Positions 51,127 to 60,466 of a DNA stretch of 64,000 nucleotides are shown here, in pieces. The position numbers were made by a program, and so were the translations under genes. Each line of letters begins with the position of its first letter. Position 1 is the stretch's first letter. The notes under the pieces are model-generated. The model made no database searches and was not told the origin of the DNA. It saw nothing but the letters and a program-made list of their open reading frames with translations. The DNA comes from Hymenobacter latericoloratus (GTDB lineage: Bacteria; Bacteroidota; Bacteroidia; Cytophagales; Hymenobacteraceae): positions 864,366-928,365 of the forward strand of contig NZ_JACHNV010000003.1 of the NCBI RefSeq assembly GCF_014199535.1. The letters run 5' to 3'.

Positions 51127-51224
51127 GCTTTCGGTGGGCCGCCGCCCCAAGCCGCGACTCAACTAACCACGGTAAAAAATCTTCGGGAAACCATTTGTTT
51201 TTTAAGCGTTGGCTCCGGCCCGCT

Positions 51225-51267
51225 ACTACCCGCCATTCGGCCCGCACCGGCCCGGATGGCGGGTAGT
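51225..51267 (+). terminator. Probable terminator after the MpaB gene
   Basis: 12-bp stem ACTACCCGCCAT (51225-51236) with ATGGCGGGTAGT (51256-51267), then TTCGTTT. The remaining part of the 443-bp gap, to 51569, has no supported gene. Confidence 0.6.
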
Positions 51268-51569
51268 TTCGTTTGTGCGCTAAGTGTATGGAGTTCTGAC
51301 TACGCCCGCTACCCCCCGGAAGGAGGCTGCTTATCAGGCTTGCAATTGCCCTGAAAAGGGAAATACATTAGCATTATTCGCGGCTGATATTGAATTATTC
51401 CCCAGGGCATGTATCACGCTGCAGGATACTTCTGCTCCCGAAAATGGGGCCCCGGGGAGGCTACTTCCCGCAACCAGCGGGCCGCCGCTTCTCTCCTGGA
51501 TTACCGCTGCTTCTTTGCGGCGCCCGCGCTTTCTGGCCTACCCTTTTTTGTTCTCCAAACCCCACCCGT

Positions 51570-54500
51570 ATGAAACGAACGCTCTACCGGTACGCCCACC
51601 GGGTCCGGACCCAAGGCCTGGCTTTGCTCGGCGGACTTTTCTTTCTGAGCCAGGCGCCGGCCCAGGCCCAGCAGCAGCTCGTCTGGGAGGAAAACTTCAA
51701 CGCCGCCACCATCAACCCCAACACCTGGACCTATGACCAGGGCGACGGGTGCGCCCAGGGCGTGTGCGGCTGGGGCAACAGCGAGCTGGAAACCTACACC
51801 AACCGCCCCGAAAACGCCCGCATCGAAAACGGCAACCTCGTGATTGAGGCCCGGCGCGAAAACTACCAGGGCAAGGCTTTCACCTCGGCCCGCCTGAAAA
51901 CCCTGGGCCGGGTGCAGTTCAAGTACGGCACCCTGGAGGCCCGCATCAAAGTGCCCAACCTGCAAAACGGACTCTGGCCGGCCTTCTGGATGCTGGGCGC
52001 CAGCGGCGTGTGGCCCGCCAGCGGCGAAATCGACATTATGGAAATGGGCTCGGCGGCGGCCATTCAGGCCGGGCTCACCAACCGCCGCCTGGGCGGGGCT
52101 ACCCACTGGGAAAACAACAACTCCCACGCCGCCTACGACACCCACTACGACAGCCCCACTGACCTCACGGCTGACTACCACGTGTACCGCATGAGCTGGG
52201 ACAGCCAGTTTATCCGGATGTTCATTGATGGGCACGAGTACTACGCCATTGATATTTCCAAGGCCGCGGCGGCCGATCTGGAGGAGTTTCACCAGGCCCA
52301 TTTCATTCTGCTGAACCTGGCCGTGGGCGGGCAGTACACCGGCCTCTACGACCCGAACGCCATTTCGGCGCCCCTGCCCGGCCGGATGCTGGTGGACTAC
52401 GTGCGCCTCTACCAAAGCCCCGGCGACGAGCTGTACCTGGGCTCCAACAACAGCATTGCCGGCGACTTCGGCATCTACACCGAAAACCCGGCCATCACCA
52501 GCAAGCTGGTGTACGGGCAGGATGCCAACCTTTATATCTGGAACAACCTCAGCAACCTGCCCTCGCCTACCCCCTTCGAAGGGCAGGAAGTGCTGGCCCT
52601 GCACGCCAACGCGGGCAGCTGGTTTGGTTTCGGGGTGGATAACCAGGTGAAAAACCTGGCCGCCTTCGATAAAGGCGCCCTGAAGTTCCAGTTCAAAACC
52701 ACCTACGCCGGGCAGTTTAAGTTCGGCATCAAGTCGGGGGCCGGGGAGAGCTGGGTTGATTTCCCGGCCGGCGTAACCAAGCACGGCCTCCAGCGCGACG
52801 GGCAGTGGCACGAGGTGGTTATTCCGCTGTCGGCCTTCGGCAACGGCGACCTGGGCTCCGTGACGCAGACCTTCATGTTTGCCGGCGACGCGGCCGGGCC
52901 GCAGGCCGATTTTTACTTCGATAATATGTACTACAGCGGCGGCGTGGCGGCTAACCCCGCTCCTACCGTCAGCCTGACCGCGCCCACCAACGAGGCCCTG
53001 CTACCCACGCCCGCCACCCTGACCCTCACGGCCACCGCCGCCGACGCCAACGGCTCCGTTACCAAAGTAGATTTCTACAGCGGCGCTACCCTGCTTGGCA
53101 CGGCCACCGCGGCCCCGTACCAGGCCACCTGGAGCAACGTGGCGCCGGGCGTGTACACCCTCACGGCCCGGGCCACCGACAACGAAGGGGTAGTCACGAC
53201 CTCGGCCCCGGTGACGGTGTTTGTGGCCGCGCCCAACAACGCCGCCCCGGCCGTCAGCCTGACTTCGCCCGCGGCGGGAAGCAGCTTTACCACGCCCGCT
53301 ACCATCACCCTGGAGGCCAATGCCACGGACACCGATGGCAGCGTGTACAAGGTGGAGTTCTACCACGGCACCACTTTGCTGGGCACGGATTTCAGCAGCC
53401 CCTACACCTACACCTGGAGCGGGGTAGCGGCCGGCACCTACTCGCTCACAGCCAAAGTGACGGACAACGGCAAGCTCACGACGACTTCGGCGGCGGTGAG
53501 CATTACGGTAAAAAGCAACGTAATGGCCGGGCCCAACTTTGGGGTGTACACCGATAACGCCCAGCTAACGGACAAGCTCACGCTGGGCCAGGACGCGAAC
53601 CTCTACATCTGGAACAACCTCAGCAACATCGCCTCCCCTACCCCCTTCGAGGGCCCGAACGTGCTGGCCCTGCGCGCGGCGGCGGGCAACTGGTTTGGCT
53701 TTGGCATTGCCAACGACCTCAAGAACCTGGCGGCCTTCAAGGATGGCTCCCTGAAATTTCAGTTTAAAACCTCCTACGCCGGTCAGCTCAAGTTCGGGGT
53801 GAAAACCGGCGGGGCCGAGGGCTGGGTGGATTTCCCGGCCGGCGCCACCCAGTACGGCCTTCAGCGCGACGGGCAGTGGCACGAAGTGGTTATTCCGCTC
53901 AAGGCCTTCGGCCCGCTGGATTGGTCGTCGCTGGAGCAGGCGTTCATGTTTGCCGGCGACGCCCCCGCCGCTCAGGCCGACTTCTTTTTCGACCACGTGT
54001 ACTACAACACCCAGCCCGTGGTGGTAGCGCCGGTAACCTACTGCGGCACCGCCACTAGCGGCGACTACAGCTACGCCGTGACCACCACCGGCACCAGCGT
54101 TAATTTCACGTTTCACCCGCTGGGCAGCACAGCCGGTGGCAACCTGGCTATTCTCTACGTGAACGGCCCCGGCTACTCGATGACCCGGAACGCCACCGGC
54201 GACTTCACCTACACCCTGCCCAACCAAACCGCCGGGCAGGCCCTGAGCTTCTACTTTACCTACCAGGTAGGAGCCGGCGGACCGGAGCGCAACTCTGCGG
54301 CCGCGCCCCACAGCTACACCGTGGGCACCGCCTGCGGCAGCACGCCCGCGCCCGCCGCGCCCACCGTCAGCCTGACGGCTCCCACCGCCTCGGCTACCTT
54401 CACGGCTCCGGCTGCTATTACCCTCACGGCCAATGCGGCTGATACCGACGGGACTATCACGAAAGTAGAGTTCTACCAAGGTACTACCCTGCTGGGCACC

Positions 54501-56096
54501 AGCACCGCCAGCCCCTACTCGTTTACCTGGGCGAGCGCCACGGCGGGCAGCTACTCGCTCACGGCCAAAGCCTTCGATAACGCCGGTCTTTCCGCTACCT
54601 CAGCGCCGGTAGCCATAACCGTTACGGGCGGCACTACCCCCGGCGGCGACGCGGCCGGCTACTGCGGCACGGCAACTAACGGTGACTACAGCTGGAAAGC
54701 TGTTACGGCTGGCTCTAACGTCACCTTTACTTTCCACCCGCTCGGGAGCACGGCGGGCGGCAACCTGGCCATTGTGTACGTGAACGGCCCCGGCTACGGC
54801 ATGACGAAAAACGCGGCCGGCAACTTCACCTATACCGTCGCCAACCAAACCAGCGGCGCTGCCCTGAGCGTGTACTTTACCTACCAGGTAGGCCCCGGCG
54901 GCCTGGAGCGCAACTCCGCCGCTACCCCCCACAGCTATACCGTAGGCAGCAGCTGCGCCGCCGCGCCGGCCAACGCCGCCCCCACCGTGGCCCTGACCGC
55001 CCCGACTGCCACCACGCTCCCGGCCCCGGCTACCCTTATCCTCACCGCCACGGCGGCGGATACCGACGGCAGCGTGAGCCGAGTGGATTTCTACCAGGGC
55101 ACCACCCTGCTGGGCTCCGATGCTACGGCCCCCTACAGCTTCAGCTGGAGCAACGTGGCGGCAGGCACCTACTCGCTCACGGCCAAGGCTACCGACGACA
55201 AGGGCCTGACGACTACCTCCGCCGCCGTAGCCATTACGGTGCTGGTGCCCGACGCCGACGGCGACGGTTACCCCGCCGACCAGGACTGCAACGACCAGGA
55301 CGCTACCATTAACCCTGGCGCGAAGGATGCGTGCGGCCTCGACCGCAACTGCGACGGTAAGCTGGATTTGCCGGCTCCGGCAGCGCCGACTATTGCGGTG
55401 CAGCTGTCCTCCACGGTGTACACCGGCGGCGACGGCAAGACGATTTACCTGGGCTACGGTCCGCAGGGAGCCGTGCTTACGGCAGCGGCTCCGGGCGCTG
55501 CTACCTACCGCTGGAGCTGGAACTCGGCGCTGGGCGTGGGCAGCAGCACGGGTGCCAGCATCCGGATTTCGCCCACCAAGCCCGGCAGCTACCCGTTTAC
55601 GGTGGTGGCGACCAACGCCGCCGGCTGCACGGCCGAAGCCACCGTAACCATTACCGTACTCAATGCCCGCGGCACGAAACAGGCCGATAAGGTACTGGTG
55701 TGCCACCAGGGCGAAACGCTGGAAATCAGCACCAACGCCGTGGCCGCCCACCTCAACCACGGCGACCGGCTCGGCAGCTGCGCCGCCCCGGCCGCCCGCC
55801 CCGCTGCTTCGGCGGCCGCCCCGGCTACCGTGGCGGCCACTGATGTCAGCTTCTACCCCAACCCCGGCCAAGGCCGTATCAACCTGGAAGTTGCCCTGGC
55901 TCAGGCTACGCGCTACACCCTCAGCGTGTATGATCTGAAAGGCACGCTGGTAAAAACCATCCGCAGCGGGCAGGCCGGGGCCGCAGAGCGGCTGGCGCTG
56001 GAGTGGGATGCCCAGGAGGCAGCCAATGGCCTTTACCTGGTACGCCTTGTCACGGAGCAGACAGTCATCAACAAACGCCTGGAAATCCGCCACTAA
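51570..56096 (+). CDS. Secreted modular GH16 beta-glucanase with T9SS sorting domain
   Basis: 1508 aa from ATG 51570, which starts a signal peptide (about 1-33); the longest ORF begins 60 codons earlier without one. Modules: GH16 catalytic domain (about 35-285, active site E153-I-D-I-M-E158); a jelly-roll-like module A (290-455); two Ig-like domains; module A again (655-815); module B (825-925, CGTATSGDYSY...); Ig; module B again (1030-1130); Ig; a MopE-type calcium motif 'DADGDGYPADQDCNDQ' (about 1230); a PKD-like domain; a 'VCHQGETLEIS...AHLNHGD' cysteine motif; and a C-terminal T9SS type A sorting domain ('VSFYPNPGQGRINLEV'). Probably a laminarinase cleaving beta-1,3- or mixed glucans at the cell surface. 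Module B resembles CBM56-type glucan binders (tentative). Confidence 0.93.
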   Translation: MKRTLYRYAHRVRTQGLALLGGLFFLSQAPAQAQQQLVWEENFNAATINPNTWTYDQGDGCAQGVCGWGNSELETYTNRPENARIENGNLVIEARRENYQGKAFTSARLKTLGRVQFKYGTLEARIKVPNLQNGLWPAFWMLGASGVWPASGEIDIMEMGSAAAIQAGLTNRRLGGATHWENNNSHAAYDTHYDSPTDLTADYHVYRMSWDSQFIRMFIDGHEYYAIDISKAAAADLEEFHQAHFILLNLAVGGQYTGLYDPNAISAPLPGRMLVDYVRLYQSPGDELYLGSNNSIAGDFGIYTENPAITSKLVYGQDANLYIWNNLSNLPSPTPFEGQEVLALHANAGSWFGFGVDNQVKNLAAFDKGALKFQFKTTYAGQFKFGIKSGAGESWVDFPAGVTKHGLQRDGQWHEVVIPLSAFGNGDLGSVTQTFMFAGDAAGPQADFYFDNMYYSGGVAANPAPTVSLTAPTNEALLPTPATLTLTATAADANGSVTKVDFYSGATLLGTATAAPYQATWSNVAPGVYTLTARATDNEGVVTTSAPVTVFVAAPNNAAPAVSLTSPAAGSSFTTPATITLEANATDTDGSVYKVEFYHGTTLLGTDFSSPYTYTWSGVAAGTYSLTAKVTDNGKLTTTSAAVSITVKSNVMAGPNFGVYTDNAQLTDKLTLGQDANLYIWNNLSNIASPTPFEGPNVLALRAAAGNWFGFGIANDLKNLAAFKDGSLKFQFKTSYAGQLKFGVKTGGAEGWVDFPAGATQYGLQRDGQWHEVVIPLKAFGPLDWSSLEQAFMFAGDAPAAQADFFFDHVYYNTQPVVVAPVTYCGTATSGDYSYAVTTTGTSVNFTFHPLGSTAGGNLAILYVNGPGYSMTRNATGDFTYTLPNQTAGQALSFYFTYQVGAGGPERNSAAAPHSYTVGTACGSTPAPAAPTVSLTAPTASATFTAPAAITLTANAADTDGTITKVEFYQGTTLLGTSTASPYSFTWASATAGSYSLTAKAFDNAGLSATSAPVAITVTGGTTPGGDAAGYCGTATNGDYSWKAVTAGSNVTFTFHPLGSTAGGNLAIVYVNGPGYGMTKNAAGNFTYTVANQTSGAALSVYFTYQVGPGGLERNSAATPHSYTVGSSCAAAPANAAPTVALTAPTATTLPAPATLILTATAADTDGSVSRVDFYQGTTLLGSDATAPYSFSWSNVAAGTYSLTAKATDDKGLTTTSAAVAITVLVPDADGDGYPADQDCNDQDATINPGAKDACGLDRNCDGKLDLPAPAAPTIAVQLSSTVYTGGDGKTIYLGYGPQGAVLTAAAPGAATYRWSWNSALGVGSSTGASIRISPTKPGSYPFTVVATNAAGCTAEATVTITVLNARGTKQADKVLVCHQGETLEISTNAVAAHLNHGDRLGSCAAPAARPAASAAAPATVAATDVSFYPNPGQGRINLEVALAQATRYTLSVYDLKGTLVKTIRSGQAGAAERLALEWDAQEAANGLYLVRLVTEQTVINKRLEIRH

Positions 56097-56117
56097 CCGA
56101 AAACAAACCTGGCTATC

Positions 56118-56155
56118 ATCAAAAAGCCCCAACCAGCTGGTTGGGGCTTTTTGAT
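56118..56155. terminator. Bidirectional terminator after the GH16 gene
   Basis: Perfect 38-bp palindrome (arms 56118-56136 and 56137-56155) with A- and T-tracts, between converging GH16 and LLM genes. Confidence 0.9.
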
Positions 56156-56290
56156 TTGGAGGGCGTGGCAGGCGGCGTGGATACCGGCAGAGGTGGTGTT
56201 ATTACGACTGGAGCAGGGAATCCGGGCTTGTCATTCAATTAGATAACGCGGATTCCCTTTTCTGGCCGGAATGACGTGAAGCGCGAATCA

Positions 56291-57340
56291 TTACACGTGG
56301 TTGGGCACCACTTCTACCTTCACGGCCTGCTGAGCGGTGCCGGCCAGCTCGGCCAGAATTTCGTAGGAGCGCAGGCGGGCGGCGGGGTCGTAGATGTGCG
56401 ACACCACCATCAGCTCCTGCACCTGGGTTTGCGCCCGGAAGGCTTCCAGCTTGCGGGCAATGGTTTCGGGGCCGCCGATGAAGACGTAGGTCATCATCTG
56501 GCGCACGGCGGCTTCTTCGTAGTCGGTCCAGTAGCCGTCCATGCTATCCAGCGGGGGCTGCAACGGGAGCGTGGTACCCCGGATGATGCCCAGGGCAAAC
56601 ACGTAGAACGAGGTAGCCAGCCGCTCGGCCTCCTCATCGGTATCGGCGGCAATAACATTGACGCAGGCCATGGCATAGGCCTCCTGGAGCTGGGCCGAAG
56701 GCCGGAAGTTGTGGCGGTACAGGCGCAGGGCCTCGTGCAGGTACGTGGGGGCGAAGTGACTGGCGAAGGCGAACGGCAGACCCAGCATAGCCGCCAGCTG
56801 GGCGCTGTAAGTGCTGGAGCCCAGCAGCCAGATGGGAATATCCAGCCCTTCGCCGGGCACGGCCCGCACCCGGCTACCCCGGTTTTCGGCCGAAAGGTAG
56901 GTTTGCAGCTCCTGCACGTTCTGGGGAAAGTCGTTGGCGGCCGTGTGCTGGTCGCGGCGCAGGGCCAGGGCCGTCAGCTGGTCGGTGCCGGGGGCGCGGC
57001 CCAGGCCCAGGTCGATGCGGCCGGGGTAGAGCGAAGCCAGCGTGCCGAACTGCTCGGCAATAACCAGCGGGGCGTGGTTGGGCAGCATAATCCCCCCCGA
57101 CCCCACCCGGATACTGGTGGTGTTACCTGCTACGTGCCCAATCAGGATGGACGTGGCCGAGGACGCAATGCTGGCCATGTTGTGGTGCTCGGCCAGCCAG
57201 TAGCGCCGGTAGCCCCACTGCTCGGCGTGGCGGGCCAGGTCCACGGTGTTGCGGAAGGTATCGGCGGCGGTGTGCCCGGCCAGAATGGCGGCCAGGTCCA
57301 GCACCGAGAGGGTGAGGTTGGCAAGCGGCGTTATAGTCAT
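56291..57340 (-). CDS. LLM-class (luciferase-like) flavin-dependent oxidoreductase
   Basis: 349 aa from ATG 57340 ([17 protein letters not shown]); upstream extension discarded. Bacterial luciferase fold: '[28 protein letters not shown]', '[42 protein letters not shown]', '[28 protein letters not shown]'. Binds FMN; the group (YhbW/MsnO8-like) uses reduced flavin and O2. Substrate unknown. Diverges from the sulfite-oxidase-like pair. Confidence 0.93.
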   Translation of the reverse strand: MTITPLANLTLSVLDLAAILAGHTAADTFRNTVDLARHAEQWGYRRYWLAEHHNMASIASSATSILIGHVAGNTTSIRVGSGGIMLPNHAPLVIAEQFGTLASLYPGRIDLGLGRAPGTDQLTALALRRDQHTAANDFPQNVQELQTYLSAENRGSRVRAVPGEGLDIPIWLLGSSTYSAQLAAMLGLPFAFASHFAPTYLHEALRLYRHNFRPSAQLQEAYAMACVNVIAADTDEEAERLATSFYVFALGIIRGTTLPLQPPLDSMDGYWTDYEEAAVRQMMTYVFIGGPETIARKLEAFRAQTQVQELMVVSHIYDPAARLRSYEILAELAGTAQQAVKVEVVPNHV

Positions 57341-57555
57341 AGCAAAACGAAAGAAAAAGCGTTGGGTAGCGGCCCCGCCCCGTACGAGCGGTTTTTGGGC
57401 GCGGTGGGCCTTCTGCGCTGCCGGCTGGTTTGCCAGGAAGCAGAAGACCGGAAAACCAAGCCGGGCCCCCAAAGGTTTAGGGTTTGTTTGGTCTGCTCCG
57501 CCGGGGCCCGGCAGAACCAACGGCCCCAGCCCTGTGGCTTCCTACCCCATTCGTT

Positions 57556-58194
57556 ATGCAGAACTCCTTTTTCAACCGGGGCTTCCAGCGCAAGCGGCCC
57601 GCCAGCCAGCACGTGCTGCCCCCCGGCCAGTATGAAACCCAGGATTTTCCGGTCCTCAGCGCCGGGCCCACGCCCCGCATCGGTACCACCAAATGGGCAC
57701 TCGGGCTGGATGGCCTGGTAACAAATCCGCAGCAATGGAGCTGGGCCGAGTTCAACGCCCTGCCCCAGCAGGAATTTACGGTGGATATTCACTGCGTTAC
57801 GCAGTGGTCGAAGTTTGGCACCCAATGGCGCGGCGTGAGTCTGGATACGCTGCTGGCGTTGGCCGGCCCTACCCCCGAGGCCCGCTACGTAATGGCCCAC
57901 TGCTACGGGGGCTACACCACCAACCTGCCCCTGGCCGATCTGCTGGGGGGCAAAGCCTTTATTGGCCTTCAGTACGATGGCCAGCCGCTGGCGCCCGACC
58001 ACGGCGGCCCGGCCCGGCTGGTGGTGCCTCACCTCTACTTCTGGAAAAGCGCCAAGTGGGTGCAGCGCCTGGAGCTGCGGGCCGAAGACGCACCCGGCTT
58101 CTGGGAGCGGGCCGGCTACAGCATGTACGGCGACCCGTGGAAGGAGCAGCGCTACCTCGATGACGACGAGGACCTGGCCGCCGGCACCCGATGA
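57556..58194 (+). CDS. Sulfite-oxidase-like molybdopterin protein
   Basis: 212 aa from ATG 57556 (MQNSFFNRGFQRKR); no Tat signal, so cytoplasmic. Single Moco domain of the sulfite oxidase/YedY superfamily: molybdenum-ligand cysteine C80 in 'VDIHCVTQWSKFGTQWRG', and 'AHCYGGYTTNLPLADLL', 'DHGGPARLVVPHLYFWKSAKWV'. Typically reduces or oxidises small S- or N-oxides. Its last four bases overlap the start of the flavin reductase gene, so the two are translated together. Confidence 0.9.
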   Translation: MQNSFFNRGFQRKRPASQHVLPPGQYETQDFPVLSAGPTPRIGTTKWALGLDGLVTNPQQWSWAEFNALPQQEFTVDIHCVTQWSKFGTQWRGVSLDTLLALAGPTPEARYVMAHCYGGYTTNLPLADLLGGKAFIGLQYDGQPLAPDHGGPARLVVPHLYFWKSAKWVQRLELRAEDAPGFWERAGYSMYGDPWKEQRYLDDDEDLAAGTR

Positions 58195-58928
58195 GCCGCC
58201 TGGAGTGGCAGGTAGCCACCGTGGAGGCCGTAGTGCCGGAAACGCCCCGCGTCAAAACGTTTGTATTGCGCCTGCCCCGCTGGCAGCCTCACCGGGCCGG
58301 GCAGCACTACACCCTGCGCCTCACCGCCCCCGATGGCTACCAGGCCCAGCGTAGCTACTCCGTGGCCTCCCCGCCCGAGCAAACCGGCCAGATTGCCCTT
58401 ACCGTGGAGCTGATAGAGGAAGGTGAAGTATCGGGCTACCTCTTCGAGGGCGTTGAACCCGGCGACCAGCTGGAGGTGCGCGGCCCCATTGGCGGGTATT
58501 TCGTGTGGGAAGCTACGCCCCAGGCCGGGCCCCTGCTGTTGGTGGCGGGCGGCGCGGGGGTAGTGCCGCTCATGGCCATGCTGCGCCACCGCCAGCACGC
58601 GGGCGTGCACAACCCTACGGTGCTGCTGTACAGCGTCCGCGCCCCGGAAGATGTTATCTACCACCGGGAGCTGCTGGCTATGGCGGCTACGGATGCCACC
58701 TTCACGCTGCTGCTCACCTACACCCGTCACGCGCCGGCGGGCTGGACCGGCTACCAGCGCCGGCCCGATGCTGCCATGCTGGCCGAAGCCGCCCGCCGCC
58801 TCCCCGCTCCGCCTGACTGCTTTATCTGCGGCCCCACCGGGCTGGTAGAGGCCACGGCAAGCTACCTGGCCGCGCAGGGCATTTCTTCTGAGGCCATCCG
58901 CACCGAGCGGTTTGGCCCCGGCAGCTAG
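58191..58928 (+). CDS. Ferredoxin-reductase-type FAD/NAD(P)H oxidoreductase
   Basis: 245 aa; ATGA overlap with the upstream gene. FAD site 'RSYSVASPPEQTGQIALTVEL' (RxYS), phosphate loop 'GDQLEVRGPIGGYF', NAD(P) site 'LLLVAGGAGVVPLMAML' and the C-terminal 'DCFICGPTGLVEATASYL'. No Fe-S domain is present. Likely electron donor for the molybdopterin partner, as the two-gene arrangement is common. Confidence 0.92.
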   Translation: MSRLEWQVATVEAVVPETPRVKTFVLRLPRWQPHRAGQHYTLRLTAPDGYQAQRSYSVASPPEQTGQIALTVELIEEGEVSGYLFEGVEPGDQLEVRGPIGGYFVWEATPQAGPLLLVAGGAGVVPLMAMLRHRQHAGVHNPTVLLYSVRAPEDVIYHRELLAMAATDATFTLLLTYTRHAPAGWTGYQRRPDAAMLAEAARRLPAPPDCFICGPTGLVEATASYLAAQGISSEAIRTERFGPGS

Positions 58929-59014
58929 CAGGTGCTACCCCCCAAACCGGGCTAAGCCGCCGCGCCGTCAGGGATGCACTGGCTGGCGGGCATTGCTGTC
59001 GGCCCGCACCAGCC

Positions 59015-59782
59015 TTACAGGTAGCCCCGCACCCAGTACGCCGCGTAGCCCACCATCTCGTGGATGAGAATACTCCACAGGCGCGGGGCCTCGTCGCTGG
59101 GAACCAGCCAGTAGGAAAGCGTGGGCTGCCGGTCGGTGGAGTAGTAGGAAGCCGGGAAAACTGTGGGCTGCAACCCTACCTTCCGGAAGCAGCCCAGGGC
59201 GCGCCGCTCGTGAAAGGCGGAGGTAATGAGCACAATGGACTTGATTTCGGGGTGCTGGGACAGCACGTACTTTGTATTGAGGGCGTTTTCGCGGGTGTTG
59301 CGGCTGCGGGTTTCCAGCAGAATGGCCTCGCGCGGCACCCCGGCCAGCCGCAGCAGAATGGCCAGCTCCTGGGCCTCGGTGCGGGTTTTGGCGCCTCCCA
59401 GCGCCCCCGACCCACCCGACACGATGATGGTGCGGATGCGGCCCGCCCGGTACAGCCACAGCGTGTGCAGGAGCCGGTCGGCGCCCTGCTCCACGTACAC
59501 CCGGTCGTGGGGCGATTTGCGGCCCTTGGTGATGCCCGTCAGCAGCACGCCGGCATCGTGGCGGCCCAGCTCCCGCAGCGTTACCGGCGGCACTTCCCAG
59601 GCCAGCAGCGCCTCGTTTACCAGCGCGCCGTTGGTGAGCACCAGGGCCAGCGCCACGGTAAGCCCCAGCAGCTGCCGGCGCCACCGGGAGCGGCGCAGCA
59701 GAAATGTCAGGCCCAGCAAGCCCGCTAACCACACGGTGGGCGATATAAGAAAATCAAGAAGCTTCGACAGAACAAAGAACAT
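59015..59782 (-). CDS. YdcF/ElyC-family (DUF218) protein
   Basis: 255 aa from ATG 59782; a GTG two codons earlier is possible. Two N-terminal membrane segments, then a DUF218 domain with 'GVLLTGITKGRK', 'TIIVSGGSGALGGAKTRTEAQELAILL', 'ILLETRSRNTRENAL' and 'IVLITSAFHERRAL'. In E. coli, ElyC (which has this fold) affects envelope glycan assembly. No further function can be read. Confidence 0.88.
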   Translation of the reverse strand: MFFVLSKLLDFLISPTVWLAGLLGLTFLLRRSRWRRQLLGLTVALALVLTNGALVNEALLAWEVPPVTLRELGRHDAGVLLTGITKGRKSPHDRVYVEQGADRLLHTLWLYRAGRIRTIIVSGGSGALGGAKTRTEAQELAILLRLAGVPREAILLETRSRNTRENALNTKYVLSQHPEIKSIVLITSAFHERRALGCFRKVGLQPTVFPASYYSTDRQPTLSYWLVPSDEAPRLWSILIHEMVGYAAYWVRGYL

Positions 59783-59980
59783 AGGCACAAAACTACGAGC
59801 GGCCAGCCAGCAGGCCGCACGCCGGGGCTAGCTTGTTTCCGGCCTGGCACACGCCACGCCAGGTAGCAAAACCGGCGGCCGGCTAGGGCCGGCCGCCGGG
59901 TGGCGGGGAAAGTACCTGACGGATTGGGCCAGCCCAAGCGGCAGTCAAACAGGGCTGCTACATGCGGGGGCAAGGGCGGG

Positions 59981-60328
59981 CTACTGCGCGGCTACCAGCT
60001 CGTCGGGGCAGGTTTGCAGCTTGCTGAGCATTTCCAGCACTTCTTTTTCCGTGCGCAGGGTGTCGCACTCCAGCAGGCGGCCCCGGCAGTACGCCACAAA
60101 GAACGGTGCTACTTTGGCGGCCATCATTTTGCGGGCCACGGGGTTTTCATCGGCATCAAGCCGCAGAAAGACCGTTTTCTGAAACCGTTCTTCCGTCGCA
60201 AAACGCTCAAACGGAGGTGCCAGCAGGTCGCACACCTCACAGTTTTCCGAGGTGAATTTGGCCAGCACGCGGGGGTAGTCATGAATCAGGGTGCGCAGGC
60301 CGATGTCGTTTGTGTCAATGACTTTCAT
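59981..60328 (-). CDS. Small thioredoxin-family protein
   Basis: 115 aa from ATG 60328 (MKVIDTNDIGLRTL). Single thioredoxin fold with redox site C30-E-V-C33 in 'FTSENCEVCDLLAPPF', and the cis-proline region 'MAAKVAPFFVAYCRGRLLE'. The usual WCGPC is changed to NCEVC, so it is an atypical thioredoxin. Cytoplasmic (no signal). Downstream of the DUF885 gene, separated by a terminator. Confidence 0.85.
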   Translation of the reverse strand: MKVIDTNDIGLRTLIHDYPRVLAKFTSENCEVCDLLAPPFERFATEERFQKTVFLRLDADENPVARKMMAAKVAPFFVAYCRGRLLECDTLRTEKEVLEMLSKLQTCPDELVAAQ

Positions 60329-60396
60329 GCAGTAGGGAGAAGGTGCCCGGGGAAAGAAAACCAACCAGCTACGGATTGGCTGATTTTCCGGCAGAC

Positions 60397-60439
60397 AAAA
60401 AATCCGCCCCGAAAAATTCCTTTCCGGGGCGGATTTTTT
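60397..60439 (-). terminator. Terminator after the DUF885 gene
   Basis: 15-bp stem (60397-60411 with 60425-60439) with a 13-nt loop and T-run on the minus strand, 27 nt past the stop. Confidence 0.85.
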
Positions 60440-60466
60440 GCTTTCTACGGCTGAGCTTCCGGTTGG

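Noticed and set aside
54600..56132. 510-aa minus-strand ORF in the GH16 gene
   Set aside because: Repeat-driven antisense frame; the sense strand carries clear modules.
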